DNA of 64,000 bases from Isoetes taiwanensis (GCA_021234155.1 JAJEKV010000200.1:216001-280000); one strand, 5' to 3'. Shown: positions 20,010-31,260, numbered from the stretch's first letter. A program made the numbers and translations. Notes: generated by a model not told the origin, from the letters alone.

Positions 20010-22630
20010 AGCCCACAGGGAACATCACTCCCGAGCAGTGGAGGCAATACTTGCAATAGCTATATGACCCTCACGGTGCACATGCGGCATACCCCCAAAG
20101 AAGGCCCAATCTGGAAATCACAGATTCGGACGTGGAACAAGGCCTACAGCGTCTTGCCAATGGGAAAGCCCCGGACCTGGATGGTATGCAGGCAGAATTG
20201 CTTAAGTGGGCAGGGCCGTCCATAATACCAGTGCTTACCGCCTTGTTCAATAAGGCATTACAGGAAGGCTTCCCGCTGCAGTGGACCAATAGCAGAGTTG
20301 TTCCCATCTATAAGGCAGGTGACCCGCACTGCCCAGCCAATTACAGAACAATCATGGTCAGTTCGGTGTTTGCAAAATTGCTTGCTGGGATTCTCGAGCA
20401 GTAGTTGATGGGATGGGCAGAGGCATCAGAGATACGGGCCCTCACCCAGGCAGGATTCAGACCCCGACACTCAACCATTAATCACATCTTCACATTGCGA
20501 ACTCTGGTTGAAGACCGCAGGAACCGCCGTCAGGATCTACATTGTTGCTTCGTGGATTTTGCGAAGGCATTTGACACTATGCCCCGGGAAAAACTATGGG
20601 CAAGATTACGACAGCTGGGGGTTCCTGTAGATTTGAAGAATGCAGTGTACAGGCTATATGAAAGATGCTCGGGTCAGTTGCAGCCGACAAGCCAACTATT
20701 TGATAGTAGTATTGGGGTTCGTCAGGGATGCCCTCTCCCCCGGGGATTCACCTCTATTATAGGTATATATGCCATGTGCGTTCCTTAGGTTGCCAAAAAA
20801 CCCATTGTATACGACAGTTCCATATGAAAAATCCTTTGTATACGACTACGTTACTTGTAAAAGAATGTAGCCCATATCATATAATTACTTGCCCAAAACA
20901 CTTTTACTTGACAACCCCTTTTATACATATACGATATCTCTATTATTTTATATATATTTAACATATATTATCATAGTATTAATACTTATTATGTAAACAA
21001 CTTGAAGCATATTATCCATACCAAAATGTAATGTGATTAGCATGAGTTGAAGTTGATTCAATATATTGTGAGTTCAATAAGTAAACTCGATGTCACCTAT
21101 AAGTCATCTTATAATGTGAAATAGATGAAGCAGCCGAAACAGTAGAAGCTCACCGAAAATGATGGACCCACGAATCGGACACTGGCACTACCATACTCCC
21201 TCCGATATCCGTACGGCATTCAAACTATAAAAACCTTATATTTTTCTTAAGTATACGGTACCAAAGAGGCAATAAAAAAACCCATTTGGTGCCCTCACAT
21301 ATTTCTACCCCATAATCTAGGTGAACCCCCCGGGGCCCTCTCTCCCCAACATTATTTGGGCTTTACATTGATCAATTGGAGAGCTGGCTTGCTGATAATG
21401 GGGGCGACGGGGCTCACCTTCTCTACCAGATCATCAAGCAGTTAATATATGCTGATGATGTAGACCTCCTAGCTTACACACCAGCAGACATGCAACGACA
21501 TCTCGATGCCCTGGACACATTTTGTCAAGCGACTGATATGCGTGTCAACTTGGCCAATGGTTTTTATATCATCTTCACGACAGCCGAGGATCCCCTCCTT
21601 CAGTTACCAAGGGCAGAATGTGGAAGTAGCATCCACATACAAATATTTGGGAGTGGAGTTTCCTTCTACTATGCACTGGGACACATCCATACGGCTACGA
21701 GTTACGGCGGGCTGGAAGGCACTATATGCAATGCAAAACAATAGTCATAGAGCGGAGCTATATGATTGGACCCATCAGTCACACCTGTTCAAGGTCTTAG
21801 TGGAGCCTGTTCTTTTATACGGGGTTGAAGTATGGGGCCCAGTAGTATCCCTCGCTACTTGGAATGACTTGGAGCAGGTAAGCCTTCTTGGTACGAGCAC
21901 TAGGGGTGAAGTCCACAGTCTCATATCAAATTCTACTGCAGGAGACAGGATTCTTGCCTCTTTAGAGGGCGGCCCTTTATCGTCACATTATCTATTTTCA
22001 GAAGGTGGTCAATATCATGGACGATGCTCGTCTTCCTAAACTAGCTTATATCATGGAAATCCACAGCACCTCAAGGCCTGCTGGAGGGAAAAGAGAGCTC
22101 AATGGATGGCTAGATGGAATGTGCAGGAGCACAGGTGCATACATGTGCAAACAGAGGCAGATCGCCATAGCTTGAGGCAATATCTTGACGCTTGCTTCAT
22201 CAGCAAGCTTTGGGATGCCAACGCCCTTGAACAGGTCAAGACAGCACACTACCAGCACCACATAAATCCCACATTGGAACGAGGCCCGCAATGCTACATG
22301 CGCACCCACTTGGCCATGAAAAGACGCAGACTCATTGCCTCCATTCGCACAGGGGCACATCACCTTCGAATTGAGACAGGCAGATGGATTGGTGAGCCAC
22401 GTCAGGACAAGCTCTGTCAATGCTGCCAAATGGGAGTCATTGAGGATGAATCTCATACCCTTCAAAGTTGCCCAGCATATGATCAAATCCGGACGTGCTA
22501 TGCTGAGTTGGTCAGGCCTGGCCAGCCGCTACATGTGACATTGAGCACGGCATCCGTACGGGTGCTAGGATCATACCTTCAGGAGGTCATGGACATGCAA
22601 GGTCAGCTATGTCCTCGGGCACGCGCTTGA
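20010..22630 (+). pseudogene. LINE-A reverse transcriptase and C-terminal Cys/His motif
   Basis: From about 20010 ('QPTGNITPEQWRQYLQ') the RT runs through 'QRLANGKAPDLDGMQAELLK', 'VVPIYKAGDPHCPANYRTIM', a stop at 20402, 'CCFVDFAKAFDTMPREKLWA' (first catalytic Asp), 'GVRQGCPL'. The gene is then interrupted by a 598-bp element and resumes with 'LFGLYIDQLESWL' and 'LIYADDVDLLAYT' (YADD catalytic pair, about 21448). A frameshift near 21590 and others follow. The C-terminal part (22106-22630) has 'CQCCQMGVIEDESHTLQSCP', a CCHC-type zinc motif typical of LINE ORF2 ends. Sequence matches LINE-D at 34.7-37.0 kb closely, so the two are one family. Confidence 0.9.
20738..21335. mobile_element. 598-bp inverted-repeat DNA transposon (MITE-like) in LINE-A
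   Basis: It splits the conserved RT motif QGCPL|SPTLFG, so its borders are known from coding continuity and from LINE-D, which lacks it. The 7-bp sequence CCCTCTC is present on both sides (20731-20737 and 21336-21342). Ends are inverted: CCCCGGGG-ATTCACCT at left and, on the complement of the right end, CCCCGGGGGGTTCACCT. Looser matching continues (ATTAT, GG, GGTA) for about 25-45 bp. 'gtatacga'-like motifs recur near both ends. No coding capacity. The superfamily is not assigned. Confidence 0.9.
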
Positions 22631-22707
22631 CATGTACATACACATTTATTTTCTAATGATGTATACTTGTACAGTTTGACAGCATTCTTATTACTGCCAC
22701 GGTTTTT

Positions 22708-22733
22708 CCCTCGAAAACCCTTCGGGGCGAGGG
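22708..22733 (+). other. LINE-A 3' UTR hairpin with TTCG loop
   Basis: CCCTCG (22708-22713) pairs with CGAGGG (22728-22733). Inside, CCC-TTCG-GGG forms a small stem with a UUCG tetraloop in RNA. The same structure occurs in LINE-D (36814-36839) and LINE-E (63223-63248). Confidence 0.75.
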
Positions 22734-22850
22734 TTTTTTAATAATAATAAATAATAAAAATTTTTAACGTCCTCGGGAGCCCGAAGGCTATGGGACAAGA
22801 ACCAAACAAGATTACATGTAAAAGTATTGCAGAATAGATGCCACTAAACG

Positions 22851-24162
22851 CTAGTGACACTCAATATGGTCTAAGAGCTCACGGATAAAATTCCCCAAGA
22901 TAGGCAATGTAGGATGATGTCGAAACAACTCATCCATGGGCAAGCTCCAGTCTAGCATGGGATATTTATCTCGCAAGGCCTTATGCCTCTGACAAAAATA
23001 TATGGCGTGTTTCTCGGTCTCAATGTCCTCCCCACAGACACAAAATCTTTGATCAGCCTCTATCTTTAACCACCTCCCTTTTTCAATCATCAGATTATGT
23101 GAGCTCATGCGCATACGTGCAATGGCCCGTATCTGCGCTGGAAACATGTTATGCAAACATAAGTAAAGGTTTTGTATGGCGTGAGTGCGTCGCGGGGTTA
23201 AAATCACGAAAGTAATATTGAAGTTTCTTTTTATTAGAAACTTCACAATAAGCCGTAAATGCTTGTGCTTTAAATCCCTGTGTATATGGGCGGACAGCTA
23301 AGTGAAGGCGAGCCAACCATCCCTGCAAATCCTTATACCAGCAATTCTTATTGTCTCTTTCAAGCTGCGCAGCAGCATTAAGAGTTTGTTCATGAGAGAA
23401 TCTTCGGTGGCCTGGCCTTTATGATCTAAATATCTCAATGTGTTGTTCATGGCCTGGATTTCCAGCGGGAAAGATCCACTGTCATACAAGAGAAGCTCAT
23501 AGGGAACGGCTCGTTTCACTTTTAAAGCCATATGGAGCCATGTTTTCTGAATAGCCTCAATCTCTTGCCACTTAGATCTACACAAGGAGGGGCCCCAAAT
23601 CTCGCTAGCGTATAAGATAACAGGAACAACTAAAGCATCAAATAACCTCTTCTTAAGCGGCCAGTAGACGATATGGGCATGTCGGCACAAATTCGCCATC
23701 GCATAGAATGCCTTCAAGGCAGCTGCAAGCCCCGACATCTACTTTTGTCCATGGCCTTCTCCCTGTGAACACTTCATGTCCCAAGTATTTATAGGATTGG
23801 GCTTTTTCAATAAGTTCTCCCTGATAAAGCAAAGCTTCCGGCTGCCTCCCAAAGCCCAACACCTTGGTCTTCCCCAGATTAACTGTGAGACCGAACTGAG
23901 AACAGAATTCCTGTAAAACATCTATTTGTTTTTGTAAATCAGCCATTGTATGTGAACACAGAAGCAAATCATCTGCATACAAGAGGAGGATCACAAGCTC
24001 ATGAAATAAACGAGGGAAATTGCATCCGGATTGTCGAAGAAAACTCTCCAATTGATCAATGTAAAGTCCGAACAAGGTCGGAGAAAGCGTGCATCCCCTG
24101 CTTTCACGCCAATATCACTTATAATCACATCGGACCTGCCACGGGGAGTTACCACCCTTCCC
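22851..24162 (-). pseudogene. LINE-B RT remainder and C-terminal Cys/His motif
   Basis: Frames in order on the minus strand: 24075-23653 starts at 'MFGLYIDQLESFLRQSG' and has 'LLLYADDLLLCSHTMADLQK' (YADD). 23738-23298 has 'VVPVILYASEIWGPSLCRSK'. 23246-22851 has 'KGRWLKIEADQRFCVCGEDI' and 'KHAIYFCQRHKALRDKYP' (CxC...H...C zinc motif). Frameshifts separate the blocks. The order matches LINE-A and LINE-D. Confidence 0.85.
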
Positions 24163-26019
24163 CTACGGATTCATAAAGTCTCCCAATAGCGGAACCCAAT
24201 AAGAAGGAACACCAAGCTGGATAAGACGGTCAAGAAGTTTCTGGCGAGGTACCGTGTCGAATGCTTTGGCAAAGTCGACAAAGCAACACAGCAACGGTTT
24301 CCCCTGGGATCTCGATTCTTCTATCATGGTCCTTAATGTGAGTAAGTGATCAAGAGTAGAAAACCCCCTTCTGAAGCCCGCTTGCCCTCTTGCTCTGATA
24401 TCATGTTTTTCGGCCCATTCTGTGAGTTTTAGATCGAAGATTTTCCCAAAGAGCTTCGCTAGTACCGGGCTCACCATAACACTTCTATAATTATTAGGGA
24501 GCAACAGGTCTCCATGCTTATGTATTGGGTGAATGAGACTTGTCGTCCAAGCATCTGGGAAGCCATCTATAATGGCTTGATTAAATAATGCTGAAACCAA
24601 TTCAGCTAGCTCCATTCCTCCATCCTTAAGGTGTTCAGATATTAACCCGTCAATATCTTGAGCTTTGCCATAAGCTAAATTTGCAATTCCCTGTTTCACA
24701 TCATCCACTGAAACCACAAAATCAGGTTTGGCTTCATCCGGCAAGCGAAGTTTAGCCTCACCTTTGAAATACAAGTGAACCACGTAAGCTTTCCATACAT
24801 GGAGATCAGTAAGGGCGAGTTCTTTATTTGGAGGAGAGAGCTTCTTCCAGAACCATTTTCCAGAGCCCTTTGCTTTATTTTCCAATTCTAATTGTTGTGC
24901 ATGCATCCACACTTGCTTCTTTCTCTTAACTAGTCTTTTATATGCTTGCAGTTTCGCCGGGCAATCAATGTGCCTCTTTGCCAATTTCAGCTCCTGATCA
25001 TACCATGTATTCCTTGGTTGTGAGCTTGTATGCTTATGGTAAACACCATAAACCTTTTGAGAGCTTTTGACCAGTAGCCTATTAAGCGCAGCCGCCTTGG
25101 CATGGATATTACAAAGAGATTTGATATCAGGAATTTCTTTGATCACTTCATGATAGAAATCAAGTTTATGGGAGTCTTTATATTTGGCCCTGATCCTGTG
25201 ATTAAAAGCTTGCTGATTGCTATGCGCAGCCAACTCAACAAGAATTGGAGCATGGTCGCTATCTGGTGTAAAGTGTCCAATCCGAAAGGCTTGGATCATA
25301 TTAAGCATGCGAGGCTCTCCAATTAGATAGTCAATGACTGAAAACGTGAACTCCTTTTTGGTTTCATTCCTAAATGTGTAGCTATCCGACCCTGGATGAC
25401 TAATGCCATTGAATATTATCATATTGAGAGAAGCACAAAGGTTCAAAACCTGCTGGCCTGCTGCATTAGTCTCTTTATGACAGCTCTTGCGAGCGAAATC
25501 AGCCCAATGATCTACCTGCAACACGCCTGGCTCTGATTCAACATACACCTTCGGAGCTTGAAGTTCTCCAGTCCATCCATTTAAGTTTCCCATTAATAAT
25601 ACATCATGTATCTGCTGCCATTCTAAAATTTTAAGGCCTAATTTAGCGAGTGACCCATCTGCATTTTGATAAATGGATGGAGAAATGTAGCATGCTGCCA
25701 AAACCGTGTCACGCATGGTGAGCAGCCGGGATGCCTTAATTTTTAATGCCATAACCTGTTTGTCTTCCTCATCTTTGTACACCATAGAAGTATGACCTGC
25801 TATTCTAGAGTGCACGTAGCAAGCTATGCCGCCATAAGGACGGCCTCTATGTGGTTTGGGATTCCACAATGAATGCAATTCATACTGTTTTATATTCGGT
25901 AACCTGCTCATACGATGTTCCCAAGTTTCTAACAACAACAAAATATCTAACTCCTCAGCCTCCAAAAACTTCAAACTACTACAAACCTTTTTTGATCCTT
26001 TGATGTTCCAGCATCCCAC
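24163..26019 (-). CDS. LINE-B endonuclease and N-terminal RT (618 codons open)
   Basis: Endonuclease: 'ILLLLETWEHR' (Glu31), GNLNG at residues 144-148, 'GHFTPDSDHAPILVE' (SDH at 254-256). The usual GDxN motif is GNLN here: the catalytic Asp codon at 25585-25587 is AAC, so the nuclease is probably inactive in this copy. RT: 'ANLAYGKAQDIDGLISEHLK', 'LPNNYRSVMVSPVLAKLFGK', 'RARGQAGFRRGFSTLDHLLT', 'LLCCFVDFAKAFDTVPRQKL'. The frame is lost just after 'LGVPSYWVPLLG', and the rest of RT lies in other frames downstream. It is the longest open LINE frame in the window but still incomplete. Its sequence is clearly different from LINE-A and LINE-D. Confidence 0.85.
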   Translation of the reverse strand: MGCWNIKGSKKVCSSLKFLEAEELDILLLLETWEHRMSRLPNIKQYELHSLWNPKPHRGRPYGGIACYVHSRIAGHTSMVYKDEEDKQVMALKIKASRLLTMRDTVLAACYISPSIYQNADGSLAKLGLKILEWQQIHDVLLMGNLNGWTGELQAPKVYVESEPGVLQVDHWADFARKSCHKETNAAGQQVLNLCASLNMIIFNGISHPGSDSYTFRNETKKEFTFSVIDYLIGEPRMLNMIQAFRIGHFTPDSDHAPILVELAAHSNQQAFNHRIRAKYKDSHKLDFYHEVIKEIPDIKSLCNIHAKAAALNRLLVKSSQKVYGVYHKHTSSQPRNTWYDQELKLAKRHIDCPAKLQAYKRLVKRKKQVWMHAQQLELENKAKGSGKWFWKKLSPPNKELALTDLHVWKAYVVHLYFKGEAKLRLPDEAKPDFVVSVDDVKQGIANLAYGKAQDIDGLISEHLKDGGMELAELVSALFNQAIIDGFPDAWTTSLIHPIHKHGDLLLPNNYRSVMVSPVLAKLFGKIFDLKLTEWAEKHDIRARGQAGFRRGFSTLDHLLTLRTMIEESRSQGKPLLCCFVDFAKAFDTVPRQKLLDRLIQLGVPSYWVPLLGDFMNP

Positions 26020-26100
26020 AGAGACTGCGGCAGGCTTATGTGCAAGCCTGCCCAGGAGTTTTTTTTAACCCGGACAGTAATAAGTTTGCTGCGCTCCTTC

Positions 26101-26182
26101 TGGGTCCCATAGACCGATTGGTCTCAGTGGACGATAAAAAACTATTCTTATTCTTATTCTTATTCTTATTCTTATTCTTATT
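26101..26182 (+). other. LINE-A 3' terminus: stem-loop, GTGGACGATAAAA, TTCTTA repeat
   Basis: AGACC (26111-26115) and GGTCT (26120-26124) form a stem with loop GATT. Then CAGTGGACGATAAAAA and about 40 bases of TTCTTA repeats. Related 3' ends with different stem sequences and different repeats are listed for LINE-B, LINE-D, 40.3 kb and 54.4 kb. Confidence 0.8.
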
Positions 26183-26185
26183 GAA

Positions 26186-27260
26186 AAGCTATATTTGATT
26201 TTGTAAGTGTTGTCAAATGACTTGCTATTGTAGAGAAACTTTTGATAAATTCCTAAAGAACCCTGCAAGTCCTAAGAATGAGCGCACTTGTTTTGGGTTT
26301 TTAGGAACTGGCCATTCTCTTACTGCCTCAACCTTCTTGGGGTCCGGTTTAATTCCCTCAGCTGAAACAATATGACCTAAATAATCCATTTCGGTGCTAC
26401 AAAATGAACACTTGACTTTCTCAGCATAAAATTTTTCTCTTTTTAAAATACCCAACACAATTCTCAGATGTTCTCTATGCTCTTCCAAATTCTTTGAATA
26501 AATAACTATGTCGTCAAAGAACACGAGGACAAAATTACCAAGATATTCACGAAAAAGATCGTTCATTAGACACTGAAAAGTTGCTGGTGCATTTGTCAAA
26601 CCAAAAGGTATAACCACAAATTCAAAGTGACCATATCTTGTAGAAAAAGCTGTTTTGGGTATGTCACTCTCTTTGATTCTTATCTGGTGATATCCCGATC
26701 TAAGATCTATCTTTGAAAATAATGAAGCTCCTTGAAGTTGATCAAATAAGTCATCTATTCCAGGCAATGGATATTTATTCTTAATTGTGATATCATTTAA
26801 TTGCCTATAATCAACACATATACGCATAGAACCATCTTTTTTCTTAACAAATAATACTGGAGCACCAAAAGGTGAAATACTAGGCTGTATGTATCCCTGA
26901 TCTAAAAGTTCTTTTAACTGATTTTTTTTAATCCCACTAACTCTGTCAAAGCAAATCTATATGGAGCTTTTGATGGAGAGGAAGCTCCTGGAACCAATTC
27001 AATCGCATGATCAACATATCTTCGAGGAGGTAACTCCGTCAACTCTTTCTCCTGGTCCTTTGAGTATAAGCAGTCTCAACCTTTCATGCTTCCTAATTGA
27101 CCTCTTGATTTGCTTGCGACTAATGGGTTTGGTTAACATTAAGGTCTTTAGAATAATGTATGTTTCTCATCCTTATTGCTAGAACCATTGCATTTCATAC
27201 ACTCTACATCTTGACCTTCCAACTGCACAATAAATGCAAAATTAAACTGCACTTCATTCA
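26186..27260 (-). pseudogene. Gypsy reverse transcriptase with upstream linker
   Basis: From 27260 downward: 'NEVQFNFAFIVQLEGQDVEC', then broken frames containing 'LPPRRYVDHAIELVPGASPS' and '[17 protein letters not shown]'. Then an open stretch (26827-26225) '[20 protein letters not shown]', '[20 protein letters not shown]', '[20 protein letters not shown]', '[15 protein letters not shown]' (FFDD in the YxDD position), 'GLAGFFR'. One deleted base then shifts the frame; the other frame reads '[20 protein letters not shown]' up to the LINE-A insertion. Confidence 0.9.
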
Positions 27261-27261
27261 C

Positions 27262-27894
27262 AACTACTACCATTTTCAATAATCGACTAATACCCTAAAC
27301 CTATGGTACGTAATTCCATCTACATACTCCATGATATCGACCTATTCCATCCCATCTATTCATTCCATTCCATCCCATTCCCCGTGATCCTACCTATTAC
27401 ATTCTATAAATAACCCATTCCATTCCACCTATGCATTTCATTGCATCTATTCATTTTGCACGTCCATGATTAATGCCCAGCATCGCCGGGCACACGTTTC
27501 TAGTTCATGCTTAAAGCAAAAATCGTATAAAACGTATAAAACTAGCAGTATAAAAAACTAAGACAGAGCGATTTGCTAATAAAAGACCATATCTATTTCG
27601 CCTATAGCGAGGATTGAACCCTCACCATCTATATGAAAGATAAATGCTCTAACAACAACCCAATATTAATATGCTAACATTATTGCCGACAAAGTATATA
27701 CGAGCCGTAGCAACCAACATGCATGAGACAGGAGCTTAGCATAGCTTAGCTTAGCTTATGTGTTCTTTGTCCCGCACCAGCGAAGACTGTGATGAACCGG
27801 AAATGCTTCTAAACGAGAAAGGGGACTCAGGAAAACTTTGGATTGAACCAACCTCTTCTTCTCAAATTTGTAATGCATTTAAATGGTTAATAAT
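27262..27894. other. noncoding stretch with CATTC-like and TAGCT repeats
   Basis: Degenerate repeats of 'cattcca' type at 27340-27450 and TAGCT repeats at 27735-27760. By position this should be the Gypsy gag/protease region, but I see no coding remnant. A tRNA-like stretch is listed next. Confidence 0.5.
27597..27665 (-). tRNA. tRNA-like relic, 3' half (Met CAT or Glu TTC like)
   Basis: The minus strand reads 'GGTTGTTGTTAGAGCATTTA', then TCTTTCATATAGATGG, then GAGGGTTCAATCCTC, CGCTATAGG. An anticodon-like stem and loop, and a T-arm with the B-box-like GGTTCAATCC, are visible. The acceptor stem does not close. Probably a dead tRNA copy or the head of a SINE. Confidence 0.3.
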
Positions 27895-28501
27895 TGTTAG
27901 TATCAAGATTAATCCTATGATTCTCAAATATAAGACAAAACTCTATTATGGATGTGTTTGGTTTAACTTTCCCTTGAACTATATTTCATCCATATAACAT
28001 TAGCATTCGAAACCATTAAGGAAATCATTGTTCACAATGCATTATACAAATCACTGTAGCAATGGGAAATCCTCGACAACTCAGGCATCGAATTCAACGA
28101 CATTCGATCCACTTCTGCACTCTGATGCTTCCGTTATCACTTCCCCCTGCATCTCCATCTATTTGTAATCACCAAGCTGCTGGATCCGATCGGCAAGCCA
28201 TTGCATTCGGATTTCTATATATGTCTTCCTTATCTGCACAATATCCCATATTTTCAATCACAATATATCCCACATGCATATCCAGCCTCGACCATTGGAA
28301 ACACTATTCATAATAATATTTGCATGATTGTAAGGTTACAATCATGCCCTAAACCATTAACCATTTCCCTTTTATGAATAGACCTAGGCTTGAGTTCTTC
28401 AAGAATACGTTTTCCCTGAGTGTTGCCTTCATATACAACTTGAGCTAAACTTCAACTGCATAACTTAGACTTGCACTAAAATAACATGACACCATTTAAC
28501 A
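27895..28501 (-). repeat. Copia 3' LTR (607 bp)
   Basis: Matches 32675-33291 almost base for base. The pol stop codon is formed by the first LTR bases: AAG TGT TAA, where TGTTAA belongs to the LTR. Short plus-strand frames inside the LTR are identical in both copies and have no known domain. Confidence 0.95.
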
Positions 28502-31260
28502 CTTTCCCTTCATGTTATTTTCCCTGCAACTGATCATTTGTCTCAGTCTACTGAATTTTAACTCTGTCAAGGCCTTTGTCAAAATATCTGCTAACTGCAT
28601 GTCAGTTTGAACATATTGTAGTTCAATAATTCTTTTCTTGACCAAGTCCCTTATAAAATGCATCTCCAGCTCGATATGCTTTGTTCTTTCATGTTGTATA
28701 GGATTTTTAGTCATTCCTATACAACTGAGACTGTCAGAGAACAATTGCAAAGGTTTTCTTTGCTCTATACCTAGTTCTTGTAGCAACCTTTCACTCCATA
28801 CTATTTCTTTAGCAGCTAGGGTTGCAGCTGCATATTCTGCTTCTGCAGAAGAAAGTGCTATTGCTTTTTGCTTCCTGCATTTCCATGAAATTGGCCCTCC
28901 CCCTAGCATGCAAATAACTCCTGAAGTTGATTTCCTTTCATCAGGGTCCCCACCCCAATCTGAATCACAGTAAGATAGCAACTCCATGTTATCAGAATTA
29001 AATTGTATCCCAAAGTCTATAGTTCCTTTCAAATATCTCAGTACCCTCTTGGCTGCTTGCCAGTGCTCTTTTTCAAAGTTATGACAGTACCTACTTAGAA
29101 TATTGACTGCAAACGAAATATCTGGTCTCGTACAGTTAGATAAATATAGTAAGCAGCCAACTAACTCTTGATATGGAATGTTTTCCATTTCTGACCTATC
29201 ATCATTCAAATTCAAAGTTAGTTTGTTACCTGGAACCATGGGAGTTTTTACCACCTTACAATCTTCCATGTTGAATCTTTTGAGCATACCTGCAATATTC
29301 TGACCTTGTGTTAAAGCAAGAACCTGTTTGTCTCTATCTCTAGAGACTTCAATTCCCAAAAACTTTTTTAGTTCACCCAGGTCAGTCATTTTAAACCGAT
29401 TCTTGAGAATGTCTTTGCATTTTTGTAGCACATCAAGATTGCTACTAATCATCACATTGTCATCTACATATAGTGCAATATAGCATACTTCATTCCCATC
29501 CTTAAACAAATAAATATTTCCATCATCCTTTAGTTTTATAAACCCTTGTTCCCTTAAATATGAGTCCATGCAAATATACCATTGCCTTGGTGATTGTCTC
29601 AGCCCATAGACAGCCTTTTTAAGTTTCCAGACTTTGTCTTTCCCTTGCTCAAAGCCAGGGGGTTGCATCATGTAGATATCCTCCTCCAAGTCAGCATTCA
29701 AGAAGGCAGTAGACACATCCATATGATGTATTTCAAAGTTCTTGGCATTTGCTACTGCCAACAACATTCTGATACTTGTCATTTTGACTATAGGGGAAAA
29801 AGTTTCCTCATAGTCAATTCCCTTTTTCTGTGTGTATCCCTGTGCTACTAATCGAGCTTTATGCTTTAATGAGTGGGTTTGTACTCCTTGCTTAATTTTA
29901 AATATCCATTTACATCCCACTGCATGTCTACCTTCAGGCAAGTTTACAAGCTCATATGTTCCTGTTCTTCTAAATGCATCCAGCTCATCATTCATGGCAG
30001 TTTTCCATTTTTCTGCATCAACAACATTTATAGCTTCCTTATAAGACTTTGGTGCTTCAGTATCCAGCAATGCAAGAATTTCAACAAGATTTACATTTGC
30101 TACTTCACCTTGTATTCTCTTACTTCTACCTGTGTTATCTCTTCCAAATCTTTCATGATCAACATTAGCCTCTTGTTGCAAGATCTGTGCTGCAGTTCTT
30201 CTACCAGCCTTTGGCTGAGTTATCTCCTTTTCCACAGTATCAGCAATAATATCTGAAGTATTTTCAGTGCCAACTTGATGAGTAGAGAGTTTGTTGATAT
30301 CCTGCTCATCATCATCATCATCCTCAACAAAATTGGTATTCAATTTCTGAACTTCCTTTTCTTTAGAGTTAACAGAGAAAAACTTTATGTTTTTATAAGA
30401 TTGAGATTCATCAAAAGTAACATCTCTACTGATCAAAATCTTTTTCCTTTGTGGATCAAATAGCCTATATGCCTTGGATTCTTGATCATATCCTACAAGA
30501 AAAGCTATTCTTGCTCGATCATCTAATTTTAACCTTTGTTGTTTTGGCATATGAACAAAACCTAGACAACCAAAAACTTTTAGTGTCTCATAGTTTGGTT
30601 TAACTCCTGACCACAGTTCCTCTGGGGTCATTCCACTGAGTGCTCTACTTGGTAGCATATTTTGAACTTTCACTGCTGTTAGAACAGCCTCCTCCCACAA
30701 ATAATTGGGTAGCCCTGTGTGTTTTATCATAGCCCTGACTGCATTCAAAATTGTCCTATTTTTCCTTTCAGCAATGCCATTAGTTTGTGGCGAAAAACTA
30801 CATGTAATTTGTCTTTTTATTCCCCTTACCTTACAAAACTTGACAAACTCAGATGACATGAACTCTCCACCACGGTCAGATCGAATACATTTCACTTTTT
30901 TCCCTGTTTCTAATTCCACTTCTGCAGCAAACATTTTATAAGCCTCAAAGGCTTGATCTTTAGTTCTAAGACACATGCATGTTGTCTTTCTACTAAAGTC
31001 ATCAATAAAGGTAATGAAATACCTTTTTCCTGATATTCCTCTAACATTAAGAGGGCCACAGAGATCTGTATGCACTAGCTCCAACACCTTGCATGTTTTC
31101 CTAGCATGCAACCTAGGCAGATTCTTGGCTCATCAACTCCATTTTTTGCTTTAATTATTTTTTGTTTGATCATAGTATCTATGGTGCTATGATTGACATG
31201 ACATAACCTCAGATGCCAAGTGTCCATATCTGGAATCATAACAGAATTAACACAGGGCAA
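28496..31260 (-). pseudogene. Copia integrase, reverse transcriptase, RNase H
   Basis: 31260-31075: 'DTWHLRLCHVNHSTIDTMIK' and CLGCMLGKHAR, the GAG-pre-integrase zinc region. A frame break near 31100 follows, probably a small deletion. 31111-28496 is open for 871 codons: integrase core 'LELVHTDLCGPL', 'IRSDRGGEFMSSEFVKFC', 'SPQTNGIAERKNRTI' (D, D, E). RT 'ARLVAQGYTQKKGIDYEETF', 'MDVSTAFLNADLEEDIYM', 'IALYVDDNVMISS' (YVDD). RNase H 'SYCDSDWGGDPDERKSTSGV', 'ALSSAEAEYAAATLAAKEIV', 'HIELEMHFIRDLV'. The catalytic residues are intact. Only the junctions before the integrase are damaged. Confidence 0.95.
28502..28513 (-). promoter_or_regulatory. Copia polypurine tract
   Basis: ATGAAGGGAAAG on the minus strand, directly next to the 3' LTR. 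It would prime plus-strand cDNA synthesis. It overlaps the last pol codons. Confidence 0.75.

Larger units (their letters stand above)
22745..26055 (-). mobile_element. LINE-B, non-L1 LINE inserted in the LINE-A 3' UTR
   Basis: The LINE-A 3' UTR is cut at 'gggttttttaat' (22733-22742) and resumes at about 26056 with 'gttttttttaacccggacag', as shown by the uninterrupted LINE-D tail at 36838-36860. A T-rich stretch, GTTTTTTAA, borders both sides and may be the target duplication. On the minus strand the element runs from endonuclease to RT to a Cys/His end. It finishes '...CCCGAGGACGTTAAAAATTT' and then TTA repeats. No ORF1 is seen, so the 5' end is truncated. Confidence 0.85.
18250..26182 (+). 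mobile_element. LINE-A, non-L1 LINE nested in Gypsy
   Basis: Boundaries come from the continuity of Gypsy sequence: it stops at 18249 and restarts at 26183. A possible 3-bp duplication, GAA, lies on both sides (18247-18249, 26183-26185). Content: ORF1 C-terminal part, APE-type endonuclease, RT, Cys/His C-terminal motif, 3' UTR, then a TTCTTA repeat tail (26142-26182). It is 5'-truncated within ORF1. Two younger insertions sit inside it: a 598-bp inverted-repeat element in the RT gene and LINE-B in the 3' UTR. Without them LINE-A is about 4.0 kb. Confidence 0.85.

Noticed and set aside
28062..28313. 83-codon frame repeated at 32852-33103 as a duplicated gene
   Set aside because: Both are inside the two Copia LTRs, so the identity comes from the LTRs.
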